Positions 35,422-48,013 of a DNA stretch of 64,000 nucleotides are shown one piece after another. The stretch spans positions 30,272,051 through 30,336,050 of the forward strand of contig CM039516.1 of NCBI GenBank assembly GCA_022432975.1. The letters are read 5' to 3'. The stretch's first letter is position 1. Each line of letters opens with the position of its first letter. The notes under the pieces were generated by a model, which was not told where the DNA came from, ran no database searches, and saw only the letters and a list, made by a program, of their open reading frames with translations. The position numbers were made by a program, and so were the translations under genes. This stretch comes from Begonia masoniana. Its lineage: Eukaryota > Streptophyta > Magnoliopsida > Cucurbitales > Begoniaceae.

Positions 35422-36358
35422 TGAAAGATCAAGGTTAGTGACTCGGTGTTATAAAGTGTTGTAACACTTCGTGTGACACCAGTTATAAATACGATATAGG
35501 ACAATATTAAAATACGGAAATTAACGACACAAGAGGTTGTTAATGCAGTTCGGCAATCAGCCTACATCTGCGGGGCCACGCCCAGATATGAAAACATTTC
35601 ACGAGTTCAAACAAGGTTACAAGACACTCGGACTAAAACAAAATAAGACTCCCTCTTATATTTGATGCCGCCTCCTCCAACCTTCACTGGTGAAACTGCT
35701 TTGCGAGCTCCCCTCGACTTAAGTATGGCAAGCTCCCCTTTCCCACGATAGAGATGTCAAACAAAAGAATAAACTTCTATGACACTGTCTGTGACGCTTG
35801 ACAATGTCTTAGGATACGATCACCCAGAACAGGCTTCAACGAACAAGTCTTTGACAAGACTGAATAAATTACTCACATACACCACACTATGACATGGGTG
35901 AAGAAATAAAGACGCCAGAACAATAGAGAAACTCCACACTCAAGAACAATCTCGTCGGCAACTCAAACATACAAAGAAAAGGCTTTTATATCAAGGCTAG
36001 GTGCAATTTTGTTTCTCTCACAAATATCTTCTTGAAACAGACATTTCATTCAAAAGATCACATCCCACAAAATCAGCATAAAGATCTAAATAACTCTGCC
36101 TGGTAAGATTGCCGCAGAAACACTTTCAATGATATTTTAGTAAAGTATCCCAAATAATTAGGGATATGAACCATATTTGTTACGATTCATTTTCCAGCAA
36201 ATCACATTTGAATTGACGAAATATTCTGCCAAATATTATCTCCAAAATAGAAGGATAGAATAATATATATTCCAAAAGAATATAATTTCCAAAAAGATAT
36301 ATAACCAAAAATAATCTTTTGCTAAAAAATATAATGCCAACACACAATAGCATTAATA
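35422..36358 (-). repeat. 3' LTR of the Sirevirus-like element
   Basis: It starts TGAAAGATCAAGG and ends gcattaata; the right copy ends gcattaaca, so the expected terminal base pair is mutated here. Between them lie tggtgaaactgctttgcg and the A/T-rich end found in both copies. Confidence 0.93.
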
Positions 36359-36545
36359 ATCTCCCCCTTTGGCATTTTTTGGCAAAACATAACTCCCCCT
36401 GAAGGAGAGAATTCGAAACTCCCCCTGAATGAGAAATTCTTGAGATAATCCGATCAAATATACTGTCACTTCAAATAATAACACCATAATAAGAGACAAA
36501 CACAGAATAGAAATATCAAACTACTCCCCCTTTTTGCCAGAAAAA
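36359..36545 (-). promoter_or_regulatory. Polypurine tract and Sirevirus-type repeats
   Basis: On the minus strand AAAGGGGGAG lies next to the 3' LTR, with gccaaaaaatgccaa before it. Further aggggga-type tracts occur at about 36395, 36421 and 36524 (ggcaaaaagggggagtag). Clustered tracts of this form are characteristic of Sireviruses; the LTR-proximal one would prime plus-strand DNA synthesis. Confidence 0.85.
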
Positions 36546-36649
36546 GACAAACGGGAGTAATTATGTTCAATCAAGCCATCGTCAAGCAAGTGCATAGAAT
36601 CCAGCAACCACAAAATACTGAAAGAAGTATCAAAAAGACTGACAGGCAT

Positions 36650-38257
36650 CTAACCCGAATTATCAACAGAGTCAGAATGTGCTTCAGAGACATTGTGTGT
36701 AACATTTTCAGGAGATGAGGCTCCAGAGGGTGATGTCGCCTGTGCAGAACCTTGAGCCATTGGATTGGAAGAATTCTTGACAGCTGAATGGTGAACAAGT
36801 TCATCGAGCAGATCAGACAAAACCTTCTTTCGAGTGTCTAGGGCCAGCAATTCATCTTTGATAGTCTTAATAGTACGAGACAGAATGCTCTTCTCAACAA
36901 CATCCTCAGACTCAGGTACATTGTGTAAGTCATCAATATGTCCACCTGTCCTAAGTTTAGAACTTATCCGGATTTCTTCACGATCCATAGTTAGATTATC
37001 CGAGACATTCAAAGAAATCTGTTGAGTGCATAGGATACCAAAAATTAGACAAGGAAAGGGTAAGGCAGACCTGCTGTGCTTTCCATCAATATGCTTCAAA
37101 ATTTGGTCAAAGATAAACTGACCAATGTCAAACGGAATGCCAGTCCCAATTTGAAAGAGTAACCTGGCAATCTTTTTATTGATACCAGTGGCATGAGAAG
37201 ATGGAAGCCAATTTCTGATAGCAATTTTGTGGAGAATTGCAAATTTGGCAGTAAGCTGAGAGGCAGGAAAATCTTTTGCACGAGGCCAAAGTTGTCTAAC
37301 ACCGCCTGTGACGCTCGAGATGATATTGTCAAAATCAGGTGTAAAAGTCTCCGAGTCAGTCCAAAAGCTTCCAATATAGGTGTTGATAATGGAAGGACTG
37401 AATTCAAATAATGAACCTCTCAAAAATACGTGTCCAAAATCAGAGTGTCCTTGGTCGATAATCAAAGAAGTCAGATTAACAATAGAATTCATGAATAATT
37501 TGAGCAGAGAAGAGTTTTAGACCTTTGAAAGTCCTCCCGAGACCTTGACTAATCATGAGATTCACAAAATCATTACATTCTTTAAAATCTACCATATGAA
37601 TATTTCTTTCGCTCCAGATACTCTTCTTTAACACAATACTCCACAGACTAGCATTAAAGGGTGTTCTAAAAATATCAGATTTCGCAGGAGAAGTAGTAGA
37701 CTTACTGGGCTTTTTGTGAGACCCTTTTCTTGACACTTCCTTTGGTTTGGAAGATGTAGGGGAGGACATTGTAGCCTTTCCTTTTCTTTTTTTCTTTCCG
37801 ATCAGTTGGGGCCCGTGTCTGAAGAACAATTTTTTTCGGAGGTTTATTCATCAGTCTCGCAGATTTTCTAGAGGAGGACACATTCTTCTCCGATGCTTTT
37901 GAACTGTTAGCGTCTCCAGAAGATAGAAATTGAATTTCATCAATATTATCCCACTCTTTATCAGAGGAGTCCTGATCAATTAGCGAAGGTGGGGTTTTTC
38001 TTTTGGAAGGAATTGTGACCTGTGAACGAACCCTAGGTGGTCCATATGAAACCTTCAAATGTTTCAAACGTGCCAGAGGATCCTGGCTTGTACCGCACTC
38101 TTCTTCGGAAGGTTTATATTGACAAATCGGAATAGCATCAAACATTTAGAGAGAAATCTTCAGTGGGATCCGATTGTGTACCTGTTCTGGGAATCCGGTT
38201 GTGACACAGAGACTCACTATCAGACGAATCACCACTGTAGTCTACTAAGTTTGCCAT
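36650..38257 (-). pseudogene. Extra ORF (ORF3) after pol in the Sirevirus-like element
   Basis: It likely starts at an ATG near 38257 (MANLVDYSGDSSDSES) and runs to the stop at 36650, ~535 codons in at least four frame pieces: to 38138, 38145-37702, 37829-37476 and 37492-36650. Changes fall near 38140, in an A-rich run near 37790, and near 37480. The first half is Ser/Lys/Arg-rich (SSSRKSARLMNKPPKK), suggesting a basic, possibly nuclear protein. The second half has VFLRGSLFEFSPSIIN, NWLPSSHATGINKKIA, GTGIPFDIGQFIF and LPFPCLIFGIL. These resemble the 'putative plant transposon protein' domain seen in many plant retroelement ORFs (from memory). A Glu/Lys-rich, helix-prone stretch and an Asn/Ser tail follow. 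There is no signal peptide or clear membrane span, so it does not look like an envelope protein. Function unknown. Confidence 0.75.
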
Positions 38258-38671
38258 AGATGAGCGGGAATAGAAGCTTGTGAAGACCAGAGAGCACAAA
38301 AGGCAGATAAAAGCTAAGCGTAAATTTGAAAATCCGAAGCAGTAAGAAGGTGAAAAAAGGGTTTTCACCAATTTGGGGAAATAACACTTTGAATAATAAA
38401 ATCCAAAAATTCCATAAATATATCGTATTTCGCATATTTTCAAAAATTCCGCCAAATCTTCATAAATATTATGGAAATAAACCATAATTTCATACATAAA
38501 TTGAGAAATAAACTCAATTATTCATATAGGAGGCAGAAATCTTCATTGATCAACACATGATTCTTGCATGACGAAGAAGACCAGAAAATAGCAGAGTTAT
38601 TGCCCTTTTTTTCTTTTTTTCTTTTTTTTTATAAGAATGCAAAAATGAAAAGAAACTCACAGGAACTTTCT

Positions 38672-39776
38672 TCAGAGAATACAAAGGCCCAGAGCTGGCC
38701 TTAGTTTTTCAAATCTCAAGCTATCTAATGCCTTTGTAAAGACATTTGCTATTTGCTTTTCTGTTGTCACATGCTCCAAGATGATAGTTTTGTCTTCAAC
38801 TAGTGATCGAATGAAGTGATGTCTGATGTCAATATGTTTTGTACGAGAGTGCTGAACAGGATTCTTCGAAATATTGATCCGCACTCATATTATCGCAATA
38901 AAGTGTCATGACATTCTGTGTAACACCATAATCTTTTAGCATTTGCTTCATCCATAAAAGTTGGGTACAGCTACTGCCAGCTGCAATGTATTCTGCCTCG
39001 GCAGTTGAGAGAGATATCGAATTTTGTTTCTTGCTAAACCATGAAACCAAATTATTTCCCAAGTAAAAACATCCACCAGATGTACTTTTTCTATCATCAG
39101 CACTTCCAGCCCAATCAGCATCACAGTACCCTACAAGATTTGTGTTAGTGTCAAAAGAATACCAGATTCCATATTCGGTTGTGCCACAGATATATTTTAG
39201 AATGCGTTTCACTGACGCTAGGTGTGACGCTTTAGGATTTGCTTGAAACCGAGCGCATAGACCAACACTATAGCAAATATCCGGTCTGCTAGCTGTAAGA
39301 TATAAGAGGCTCCCAATCATACTCCTGTACATACGGCTGTCAACAGAAATTCCGTTATCATCTTTAGATAATTTTTCAATTGTGCCAATCGGAGTTCTTC
39401 TTGGACGACCTTTTTCTAAACTGAATTTCTTCAACATATTCTTGGCATATTTGCTTTGAGTAATAAAGATACCTTCTGGTTTTTGGTGAATCTGGAGTCC
39501 AAGGAAATAGTTGAGATCACCTACAATGCTCATTTCAAATTCTCCCTTCATTTGGTCAATAAATTCGTCTACCATTTTCTGTGACACTGAACCAAAAACG
39601 ATATCATCAACATAAATTTGAGCAAGTAAGAATTGACCTTTATTGTGACAAATGAAGAGGGTTTTGTCTACTCCCCCTTGCTCATATCCCTTAGATAATA
39701 AGTACACCGTAAGACGTTCGTACCACGCACGTGGAGCTTGTTTAAGGCCATATAACGCTTTCTTCAACTTGTACAC
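38672..39776 (-). pseudogene. RT C-terminal half and RNase H of the Sirevirus-like pol
   Basis: 38829-39776 gives KKALYGLKQAPRAWYERL, then YVDDIVFGS (catalytic DD), LNYFLGLQI, SRPDICYSVGLCARFQ, and RNase H with YCDADWAGSADDRKST and SLSTAEAEYIAA. Near 38880 the frame changes, and the last part (38672-38884) has [19 protein letters not shown] and ends [13 protein letters not shown], the usual copia pol end. It is separated from the upstream RT half by another frameshift near 39826. Confidence 0.9.
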
Positions 39777-42451
39777 ATAGTCGGGATGATGAGGGTCTTC
39801 AAAACCCTTAGGTTGAGCAACATAAACTTCTCATTTAGATGACCATTGAGGAACGCACTTTTGACATCCATTTGGTAAAGTTTGAAGCGCATAACACATG
39901 CAATGGCTAATAAAAGGCGAATGGATTCGAGGCGAGCAACCGGAGCGAATGTCTCATGAAAATCAACTCCTTCAATTTGTAAATAACCTTGAGCAACCAA
40001 TCGAGCTTTGTTGCGAATAATGTTGCCATGTTCATCACTTTTGTTTTTGTAGATCCATTTTGTGCCAATAATATTTGTATCGGGGGGGCAAGGAACTAAG
40101 TCCCATACCTGATTTCTAGTGAATTGACCGAGTTCGTCTTGCATAGCATTAATCCAATGTTCATCAAGAAGAGCTTCGGAGATATTTTTTGGCTCAAACG
40201 TCGAAGTGAAGCAAGCCATGTGGATCATGTCACGATAATTTACTCTAGGCTTGTCTCTGGTTCGAATTCCATCATCCAGTCCTCCAATAATGTCATCTGC
40301 AGAATGATTCTTTTGAACACGTGTAGACGGTTGTTGATTATCAGGAGCAACTTCATCCCCTGTATTGATTGATGCTAGCTGGTCAATGACACTATCTGTG
40401 ACATTTTCGGGAACATTAGCTGAAACATCGACATTTTCTGTGTTGGAGTTCTGATATGAATCTTCTGTAGAAATATCAGCAGATGGCAGTGAATCATCTA
40501 CACGTACATTGGCAGATTCAATTACACTCCGAGTCCTTTTGTTGTATATCCGATAGGCACGACTATTTGTAGAATATCCCAAAAAGATACCTTCATCACT
40601 CTTGGGATCCATCTTCCCTCTTTGCTCCCTGTCATTAAGAACAAAGCACGTACTCCCAAAAGGATGGAAATAACTAAGATTCGGAGTTTTACCTTTCCAT
40701 AATTCATAAGGAGTCATTGTCGTTCCACCACGTAAATACACTCGGTTGATAGTGTAGCAAGCAGTGTTCATAGCTTCAGCCCAAAATTTCTGTGGCACAT
40801 TATGTTCGTGTAACATTACACGTGACATTTCTGCGATGGTTCGATTTTTTCGCTCAACGACTCCATTCTGCTGAGGAGTTTTTGGTGTAGAGAATTCATG
40901 AGAAATTCCAAGTTGATTGCAGAAATTTTCAAACACAGAGTTCTCAAACTCTCTTCCATGATCACTTTGAATTCGTACAATTTTTACAATAATGCAATCT
41001 TTCTCTCGTTGAAGCCGTAAACATAAGGTTTTGAAAGCACCAAAAGTGTCAGATTTGTCGCGAAGGAATTCTATCCAGGTGTATCTTGAAAAATCGTCGA
41101 CAACCACATATGCATATCGTTTTCCTCCAACACTTTCCACTGCCATTGGTCCCATTAAGTCCATATGTAATAATTCCAGAACACGTTTAGTTCCTGGTGT
41201 CTGAGACATTTGGTGTGACACTTTAGTTTGTTTTCCAATTTGACATGGACCACAAACTCCATCTTCAGCAACATTAATCATGGGAACTCCTCGTACTGCT
41301 CCTTTTGAGATAATTTGTTTTAGTACTCTGAGATTTACATGACCCAACTTCCGATGCCATAATGTAGTATCTTCTATGCTAGAACGAGTGCAAGTAGATC
41401 GCGATGAAATGAGATAACAGTTATTAGAGGATCTTATTCCTTCGATGATGCATTTATTTGAATGATCCGAGACAAAGCATTTGTCACGAGTGAAATTCAC
41501 CTTCAAATCTTGATCGCACAGCTGACTTATGCTGATCAGATTTGATTTCAATCCCTTCACAAGAAGAACATTTTCCAGAGAAGGTAGTCCTGGAATGTCT
41601 AGTGTCCCCTTTCCAATGACATTTTCAGTGACACCGTTTCCAAAAGTTACTTTACCCAAACTTCCTGATTTGATATTCTTTAAGAATCTTTCTTCACCTG
41701 TCATATGTCGAGAGCATCCACTGTCAAAATACCATGCATCAATAGAAGTTGCTTTTAGAGACGTATGCGTAACATTGCACATAACAGCTGCTTTCTTCAT
41801 CCATTTCTGTTTGGAAAATCTGTATGAAGAGGTATATCTAGCTGTACCTTTTCTCAAGTCATCAAGATAAATAAAACAGCGAGGACGAATATGACCTTGA
41901 CGAAAACAGTAATGGCAAATAGGAATGAATTTGTTACCTTTGGCCTTCGAAGAATGAGGATTTGGCTTCATCTGATAACTGTCTTTATATTTTGATTTCT
42001 GTTCAGTTTTCTTGTTGGATATCGCAACTTTCTTCCCTTTATCTTCAGCATCTGTGTTTGACACTTTCGGTGACACAGAGCATTCTCCTTTGTACCCAAT
42101 CCCAGAGGTATCTTCACATGATCTCCTGGCCATCAAAATTTCATCAAGAGTAGTAGATCCTGAGTTAAGCATTCTGATATTTTTCTTCATGTGATTTAAC
42201 TCATTTGACAGCCGTTCTACTTCATTCTGACTTGCTTTCAGTTTAACTTCCAAATTAGTAACATAATCTTGGAGACTTCCTTTTTCATTTTTCAGGCTTC
42301 CAACCTGTCTTCGAAGATGTTGATTTATGTCAACCAATTCTGTCCATTTTTCATAAAACTTCTCATATTCTTCGATAAGATCTTCTTTTGTAACTTCTTC
42401 TGAATCATCATCGCTATTTTCAGAAATATTTTCAGAGACAGTTTGAGTCAC
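39764..42451 (-). pseudogene. Gag C-terminal part, protease, integrase and RT N-terminal half (copia pol)
   Basis: 895 codons open. Residues ~22-95 form a Glu/Lys/Leu-rich coiled-coil-like stretch ending LNSGSTTLDEIL, a Sirevirus gag feature. A second zinc knuckle CHYCFRQGHIRPRC is near 180. The protease DSGCSRHMTG is near 242. The pre-integrase motif LWHRKLGHVNLRVL is near 365. The integrase core carries its acidic residues in LLHMDLMGPM, IQSDHGREFEN and NGVVERKNRTI. RT begins with WINAMQDELGQFTRNQVWDL and continues to KLYQMDVKSAFLNG. The last ~20 residues are out of frame after a small indel near 39826. At the other end it overlaps gag by 4 bp in another frame; comparison with family layout suggests one original gag-pol frame broken near 42455. 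Confidence 0.9.
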
Positions 42452-43527
42452 ATTATCAAAACTTGTAGAAATGGCTTTAGCAACAAGGCCATATTTTGGT
42501 TTGAGATTTCATCTTCTTTTTCCGAATCACTTTCACTCCAGGTTGTGTTAAGAGAGGTCTTTTTCTTCTTTAAGGTATTTGCACATTCAGCCTGAATATG
42601 TCCAAACCCATCACATTCTCTACATTTGATTCCTTGGTTATTCAAGAATTTCCCTGAAGTTTGATTTTCGTCTTTGAACTTCTTAAAACTTGTAGAGTCA
42701 TTCTTGGTGTGAGTGACATTTTGCTTGACACCACGATTATTTCTACCAAATTTCTTCAACACCCTACTGAAATTTCTGGATATCAATGCTAAAGATTCTT
42801 CCAGATCATCTTCATTAGATTCTTCAGAATTCTGCATCTCTGCTTTTAAAGCCAGGTCTTTTACCTTCTTTGTTTCCATCTTTACATCAAAATTCATCTC
42901 AAATGTTCGAAGAGAACCCATCAGCTCCTCTAATTTCATTTTGGTGATATCTTTTGCTTCTTCAATTGCTGTAACTTTATAAGCAAAGCGTTGAGGCAAG
43001 GATCTTAGCGTCTTTCTCACAAGTTTCTCTTCAGAAATAGTTTCACCAAGAGCAAAAGCTTCATTAGCAATGTCACAGAGTCTTGCATTAAACTCGGTAA
43101 TATTTTCATCATCATGCATCTTCAAGTTCTCGAATTTTGTTGTTAAAAACTGTATTTTTGATAGCTTTACAGCAGAAGTACCTTCATACGTCGTCTGAAG
43201 AATATCCCAAGCCTTTTTAGCAGACTCACACGTAGAAATGAGTCTGAATTGGGTAAGATCAACACCATTAAAAATAGCGTTAAGAGCTTTTGAGTTACTG
43301 TTTGCTAGAGCATCTTCAGTGACGGACCAGCTTTCTTTAGGTTTGATAGATATAACTCCAGCTTCGCTTGTAATCGTTGGTGGATCCCAACCTGTTAGAA
43401 TAGATTTCCAGGCTTTTTCATCAACAGCCTTAATAAAAGCTCTCATTCGAGCTTTCCAATAAGCATAATTGTTTCCATTTAGCAAGGGTGGACGCATTGT
43501 TGAGCCTCCTTCTTTCATAGAGTCCAT
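42448..43527 (-). pseudogene. Gag of the Sirevirus-like element
   Basis: 359 codons. The N-terminus has LNGNNYAYWKARMRAFI (DUF4219/UBN2 start), then CESAKKAWDILQTTYEGTSA and FENLKMHDDENITEFNARL, typical of copia gag. A zinc knuckle CRECDGFGHIQAEC lies near residue 310. A Ser/Glu-rich part follows and the frame is lost at about 42455, where the coiled-coil part continues in the next frame. Start chosen at 43527 because it gives the standard short N-terminus before the conserved part and lies ~60 bp inside the primer-binding site. Confidence 0.9.
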
Positions 43528-43584
43528 CGTAGCAAAACCAAGATCAAGTCCCGCGGATCACGCCTAAGAAACAGAGACGACTCG

Positions 43585-43595
43585 CTCTGATACCA
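43585..43595 (-). other. Primer-binding site (initiator Met tRNA)
   Basis: The minus strand reads TGGTATCAGAG followed by CGAGTCGTC, 2 bp inside the 5' LTR edge. Confidence 0.92.
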
Positions 43596-43597
43596 AT

Positions 43598-44534
43598 TGA
43601 AAGATCAAGGTTAGTGACTCGGTGTTATAAAGTGTTGTAACACTTCGTGTGACACCAGTTATAAATACGATATAGGACAATATTAAAATGCAAAAATTAA
43701 CGACACAAGAGGTTGTTAACGCAGTTCGGCAATGAGCCTACATCTGCGGGGCCACGCCCAGATATGAAAACATTTCACGAGTTCAAACAAGGTTACAAGA
43801 CACTCGGACTAAAATAAAATAAGACTCCCTCTTATATTTGATGCCGCCTCCTCCAACCTTCACTGGTGAAACTGCTTTGCGAGCTCCCCTCGACTTAAGT
43901 ATGGCAAGCTCCCCTTGCCCACGATAGAGATGTCAAACAAAAGAATAAACTTCTATGACACTGTCTGTGACGCTTGACAATGTCTTAGGATACGATCACC
44001 CAGAACAGGCTTCAACGAACCAGTCTTTGACAAGAATGAATCAATTACTCACATACACCACACTATGACATGAGTGAAGAAATAAAGACGCCAGAACAAT
44101 AGAGAAACTCCACACTCAAGAACAATCTCGTCGGCAACTCAAACATACAAAGAAAAGGCTTTTATATCAAGGCTAGGTGCAATTTTGTTTCTCTCACAAA
44201 TATCTTCTTGAAACAGACATTTCATTCAAAAGATCACATCCCACAAAATCAGCATAAAGATCTAAATAACTCTGCCTGGTAAGATTGCCGCAGAAACACT
44301 TTCAATGATATTTTAGTAAAGTATCCCAAATAATTAGGGATATGAACCATGTTTGTTACGATTCCTTTTCCAGCAAATCACATTTGAATTGACGAAATAT
44401 TCTGCCAAATATTATCTCCAAAATAGAAGGATAGAATAATATATATTCTAAAAGAATATAATTTCCAAAAAGATATATAACCAAAAATAATCTTTTGCCA
44501 AAAAATATAATGCCAACACACAATAGCATTAACA
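43598..44534 (-). repeat. 5' LTR of the Sirevirus-like element
   Basis: TGAAAGATCAAGG to gcattaaca, 937 bp, same length as the 3' LTR with no indels seen. It is followed at once by the target duplication agttc. Confidence 0.93.
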
Positions 44535-45920
44535 AGTTCTAATTCTGAACTTGCTGTTTTATTTTTGCTTATTTTATTTGCTCTAACTATGGATTGCTTC
44601 TAGTATTTTTTTTTGTGTTCCTAATGTTTTGAATTGCAAAATTTCTAGATAATAGTTTTGATAATATTTTGAATTCTTCGCATACTATTTGTGTTTGGAT
44701 GATAGATGGATATATGTTCTTTTTAGATTTAGATTATATACGTGGTTCTAGATAGTTATTTCTTAAATGCCCGTTCTTTTTTTATAATGGCAAAGTGAGA
44801 AAAAATACAAGGAAAACTCTGTTCAATTCTTTTGATAAAGTTGAAGAAACTAATAATGCAGATAATATAATAAATATTTCCATCTCAACAAATATGCATG
44901 AAATAATGGAGAACATTATATTTCTTGCATATGTTAAAGGAGATTCATTGCATAAATTAGATTATATTTTATCTCCATCAAAGAGGAGAAGGTTGTTAGC
45001 TTAATAGAAATTAAGTTTATTTGTTTTGATGAATTTATTCTAAGTTAATATTTTTTTTACTCTTATTAAAAATGCCATTGAAAATGATTATTTGGAAATA
45101 CTAATGCGTTTATTATGTCCAATCAAACAAACATTGAAATTCACTCTTACGACTCAAATGAAATGTCTACTCGAGAAAAATTTTGATGATAAAAGGCAGC
45201 AGAAGGAGCGATGTGGTCGCCCAATTCCGAGGAGAGTCGAGTCGTGGTAGCTAGTCTCGAGCGAAGTTAAGTTGCCGTAGCCCAGTTCCGAGCACCGAAA
45301 TTGAGAAGCAATAGCACAGACCCCGAAACCTTTACTACGGTAGCCCACAGCGATGGCCTAGGGAGAGCACCTGTAGACCAAGCTCAAGGCATATGTTTTC
45401 AACGCATGAAGTGCAGTCGCCAGTGACAGAAGTTCAAAAAGGCTTGTGACAGTTCAAATCAAAGACAATTTCAAAACTCAGGACACACGCATTCGCCCAC
45501 ACACTAGATGTGGTAGACCGAGTTTGTAGTTCAAGAGCTTATCGGAGGTAGTCTATCTACCACATTTTTGTCTTTAAGTGGCACATCCATGTTGCCCGAA
45601 AGAGTGCTTTGGACGACCAAAGTTCAAGGAAATTGAAAAGTTGTTTATAAATAGAAGTAACATATGTCGTGCACCTTCCTAGAACCAACGAAATATACCC
45701 AAGTCATGTTCGATTAACTTGAGATATTTAAGTCTTCATTCTTTGAGCTTTACCCAACTCTTCAAACATTATTTTTAATTTATTCTCGAAAGAGAAAAAT
45801 GTTGAATCTCTAGAAGGTTGTAAAAGTTTGCGTGATACTCGAAAACTCCATCACATGTAACTGGGAGGGCTAAGGGAAGGAATCTTGAAGGGGGAGCTCT
45901 AGAGTGCCGACGTAGGCAGT
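44535..45920. other. Unassigned sequence right of the Sirevirus
   Basis: A 69-codon plus-strand frame (44795-45004) has no recognisable motif. A tataaatag near 45648 and promoter-like spacing could mark an old LTR. An inverted pair gtggtagac / gtctatctaccac lies near 45510-45560. No gene supported. Confidence 0.3.
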
Positions 45921-46668
45921 GCACGTGTCGCAAAAGTAATAAAGTGTGTATAAGTACGAGTGTCGATCCCACGAGGAATAATTATGTTAAATATTGAATA
46001 TCTAAATTTCAGTTTAATTTGAAAAGAAATAATAATTTGTTTTTGGATTTTAAACTAAAATAATTCAAATAAAAAAATCAAACAACAATTTAAATAAAAG
46101 ATTTGAATGTAAAAGAGTAAGATTATATGATGAGAAAATCCAGGGTTCCGATTTCACTTAACTAATCCTATTTATTAAATCTAATTCAAGTGATTAATTC
46201 CTATTCCTTTGTGTTGATGGTAATTTCACGAAAATATTCATCAATCTCTCTCGAGCAAAGACAAACTTATTCAATTAACGAATTATCACCTCTCGGTCTC
46301 TAATCTTGAGAATTAATTGAATACATTAAGAACAAGAAATTATATTACCACTCAAACGTCCTAACTATCTCTAGATTAGGATCCTTTTTAAGGCAATTTA
46401 TTCAGTGCACGGTTAAATTCTCCGCTCTCGCATCCCGAACTAACCCTAAAATTCTTAGTTTTGGTGATCAAGCAAACCTAAGTATTACGTTCAGAATAAA
46501 TTACTCAACACAGAAAAAGAACAGAAAATTAAATACTTGAATCAAGAAAAATAAATAATCATAGTAAAGTTACGTCGAAACCCTAGAACTGGAAGTTTAG
46601 TTCATGCTAAAACAAAAATAAACAACAATAATAATAATGAAATTAATGGTTTTCATAAATAAAAATTA

Positions 46669-46840
46669 GGGAAAAGTACCATTTAGACCCCAACGTTTGG
46701 GGTCAGTAACCATTTGGTACCTAACGTTTGTTTTGTACCCAATCAAACCCTAACATATAAAACGTTTGCAATTTAAACCCTACCGTCAATTTTTCAGTTA
46801 AATTTAATATATTTTTTTTAAATTTCCTAAACTACCCCTC

Positions 46841-46880
<40 letters not shown>

Positions 46881-48013
46881 AAATCGACCAAACATCGGTG
46901 AAATCGACCAAACATTTCTTACAAGCTTAATAAACAACACAACAATGGCCGATTAGGTGTCTTCGTGAACATAAACATCCAAAGAAATTGAAGAAAAACA
47001 GAAAAACTTGCACTGTTGGATCAAATTTAGAGCTACGAAATTGTTTTTTGGACATGAAAATGTCAAAACAGTTTCAACAATTTTGAAAATGATGATTAAT
47101 TGAGCTATTTTTACGATTACTGCAAGATGGGAAATGTCCAAATTCAAGCCGACGGGATTTAGAAGCTGTAAATTCTCCGGCGAGAGAGTTACCGGAGGTG
47201 CCAAGATCATCCAGACGACAATCATCATCAGGAAGCACTGTAGGGTCCCCCAGGAGAGAAAAATCAGACAAACCAAGACCTAGAAGAAGTTCAAAATTTT
47301 CCAAGGACTCAACGGAAAATTCCAAATCAAACCGAGAGCCCAACGATTCAATCAACGGCGGCGACATTTTGGCGGCGCAAAACCCACCGGACATCCCGAA
47401 ACGAACGCGGCGAAAGAAATCGAAAGACTCTTCGGTCGGAGGCTCGGTGAGATCACGACCGAAAGCTCAGGCTACGACCAATACATACCAATCGCCATTT
47501 TCGGATCCTGGGTCTGGATCTTCCATGTCTAAAATCAGTGAGTTGAATCAAAAATTGTTTGAGGAAGAGGAGGGGACGGCATTTTCACGAAGTTTTGTTA
47601 CATCCTAATTTCCTGTTTGGGTTTTGTGATGAGTGTTAAAAACTACTGATCTCCATAGACACCATTGCTGTCTGAATCAATTCCTTCGCGATTTCCTTGT
47701 GGCTGTTTTTCTTCAATTTCTTTGGATGTTTATGTTCACGAAGACACCTAATCGGCCATTGTTGTGTTGTTTATTAAGCTTGTAAGAAATGTTTGGTCGA
47801 TTTCACCGATGTTTGGTCGATTTCACAGAGAGAGAGAGGGTGAGGGGTAGTTTAGGAAATTTAAAAAAAATATATTAAATTTAACTGAAAAATTGACGGT
47901 AGGGTTTAAATTGCAAACGTTTTATACGTTAGGGTTTGATTGGGTACAAAAAAAACGTTAGGTACTAAATGGTTACTGACCCCATACGTTGGGGTCTAAA
48001 TGGTACTTTTCCC
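46669..48013. mobile_element. Mutator-like element with long terminal inverted repeats
   Basis: The ends are inverted copies, gggaaaagtaccatttagac on the left and its complement on the right. The inverted repeats extend over about 333 bp (46669-47001) and 311 bp (47703-48013); the left arm is longer mainly through a CT microsatellite (46846-46878). A perfect 9-bp duplication taaaaatta flanks it (46660-46668, 48014-48022). Long inverted ends plus 9-bp duplications define Mutator-like elements. There is no transposase; the 701-bp interior has a long open frame, so this is a Pack-MULE candidate. Confidence 0.92.
47096..47608 (+). pseudogene. Possible captured gene fragment inside the MULE
   Basis: The frame is open for ~170 codons from just after a stop at 47093 to the TAA at 47606-47608. 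An in-frame GTG lies at 47198 but no convincing ATG. The peptide is Ser/Arg/Lys-rich, with LPEVPRSSRRQSSSGSTVG, KPRPRRSSKFSKDSTEN, IPKRTRRKKSKDSS, then a less basic tail SKISELNQKLFEEEEG. Base composition is richer in G+C than the flanking inverted repeats. The minus strand is also open over 47074-47394, so the coding strand is not certain. I do not recognise the parent gene. Confidence 0.5.

Larger units (their letters stand above)
35422..44534 (-). mobile_element. Sirevirus-like Ty1-copia retrotransposon, full length, defective
   Basis: Both LTRs are 937 bp (35422-36358 and 43598-44534) and differ at roughly 14-16 places by eye. The target duplication agttc is exact on both sides (35417-35421, 44535-44539). 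The primer site matches initiator Met tRNA. Repeated AGGGGGAG tracts beside the 3' LTR, one preceded by gccaaaaaatgccaa, are a known Sirevirus hallmark. Order on the minus strand is gag, protease, integrase, RT, RNase H (copia order), then an extra ORF before the 3' LTR. Frameshifts in gag/pol and in the extra ORF make it non-autonomous. Confidence 0.92.

Noticed and set aside
36571..38497. Sirevirus ORF3 as an envelope gene
   Set aside because: No signal peptide, transmembrane span or cleavage site is visible in any frame piece.
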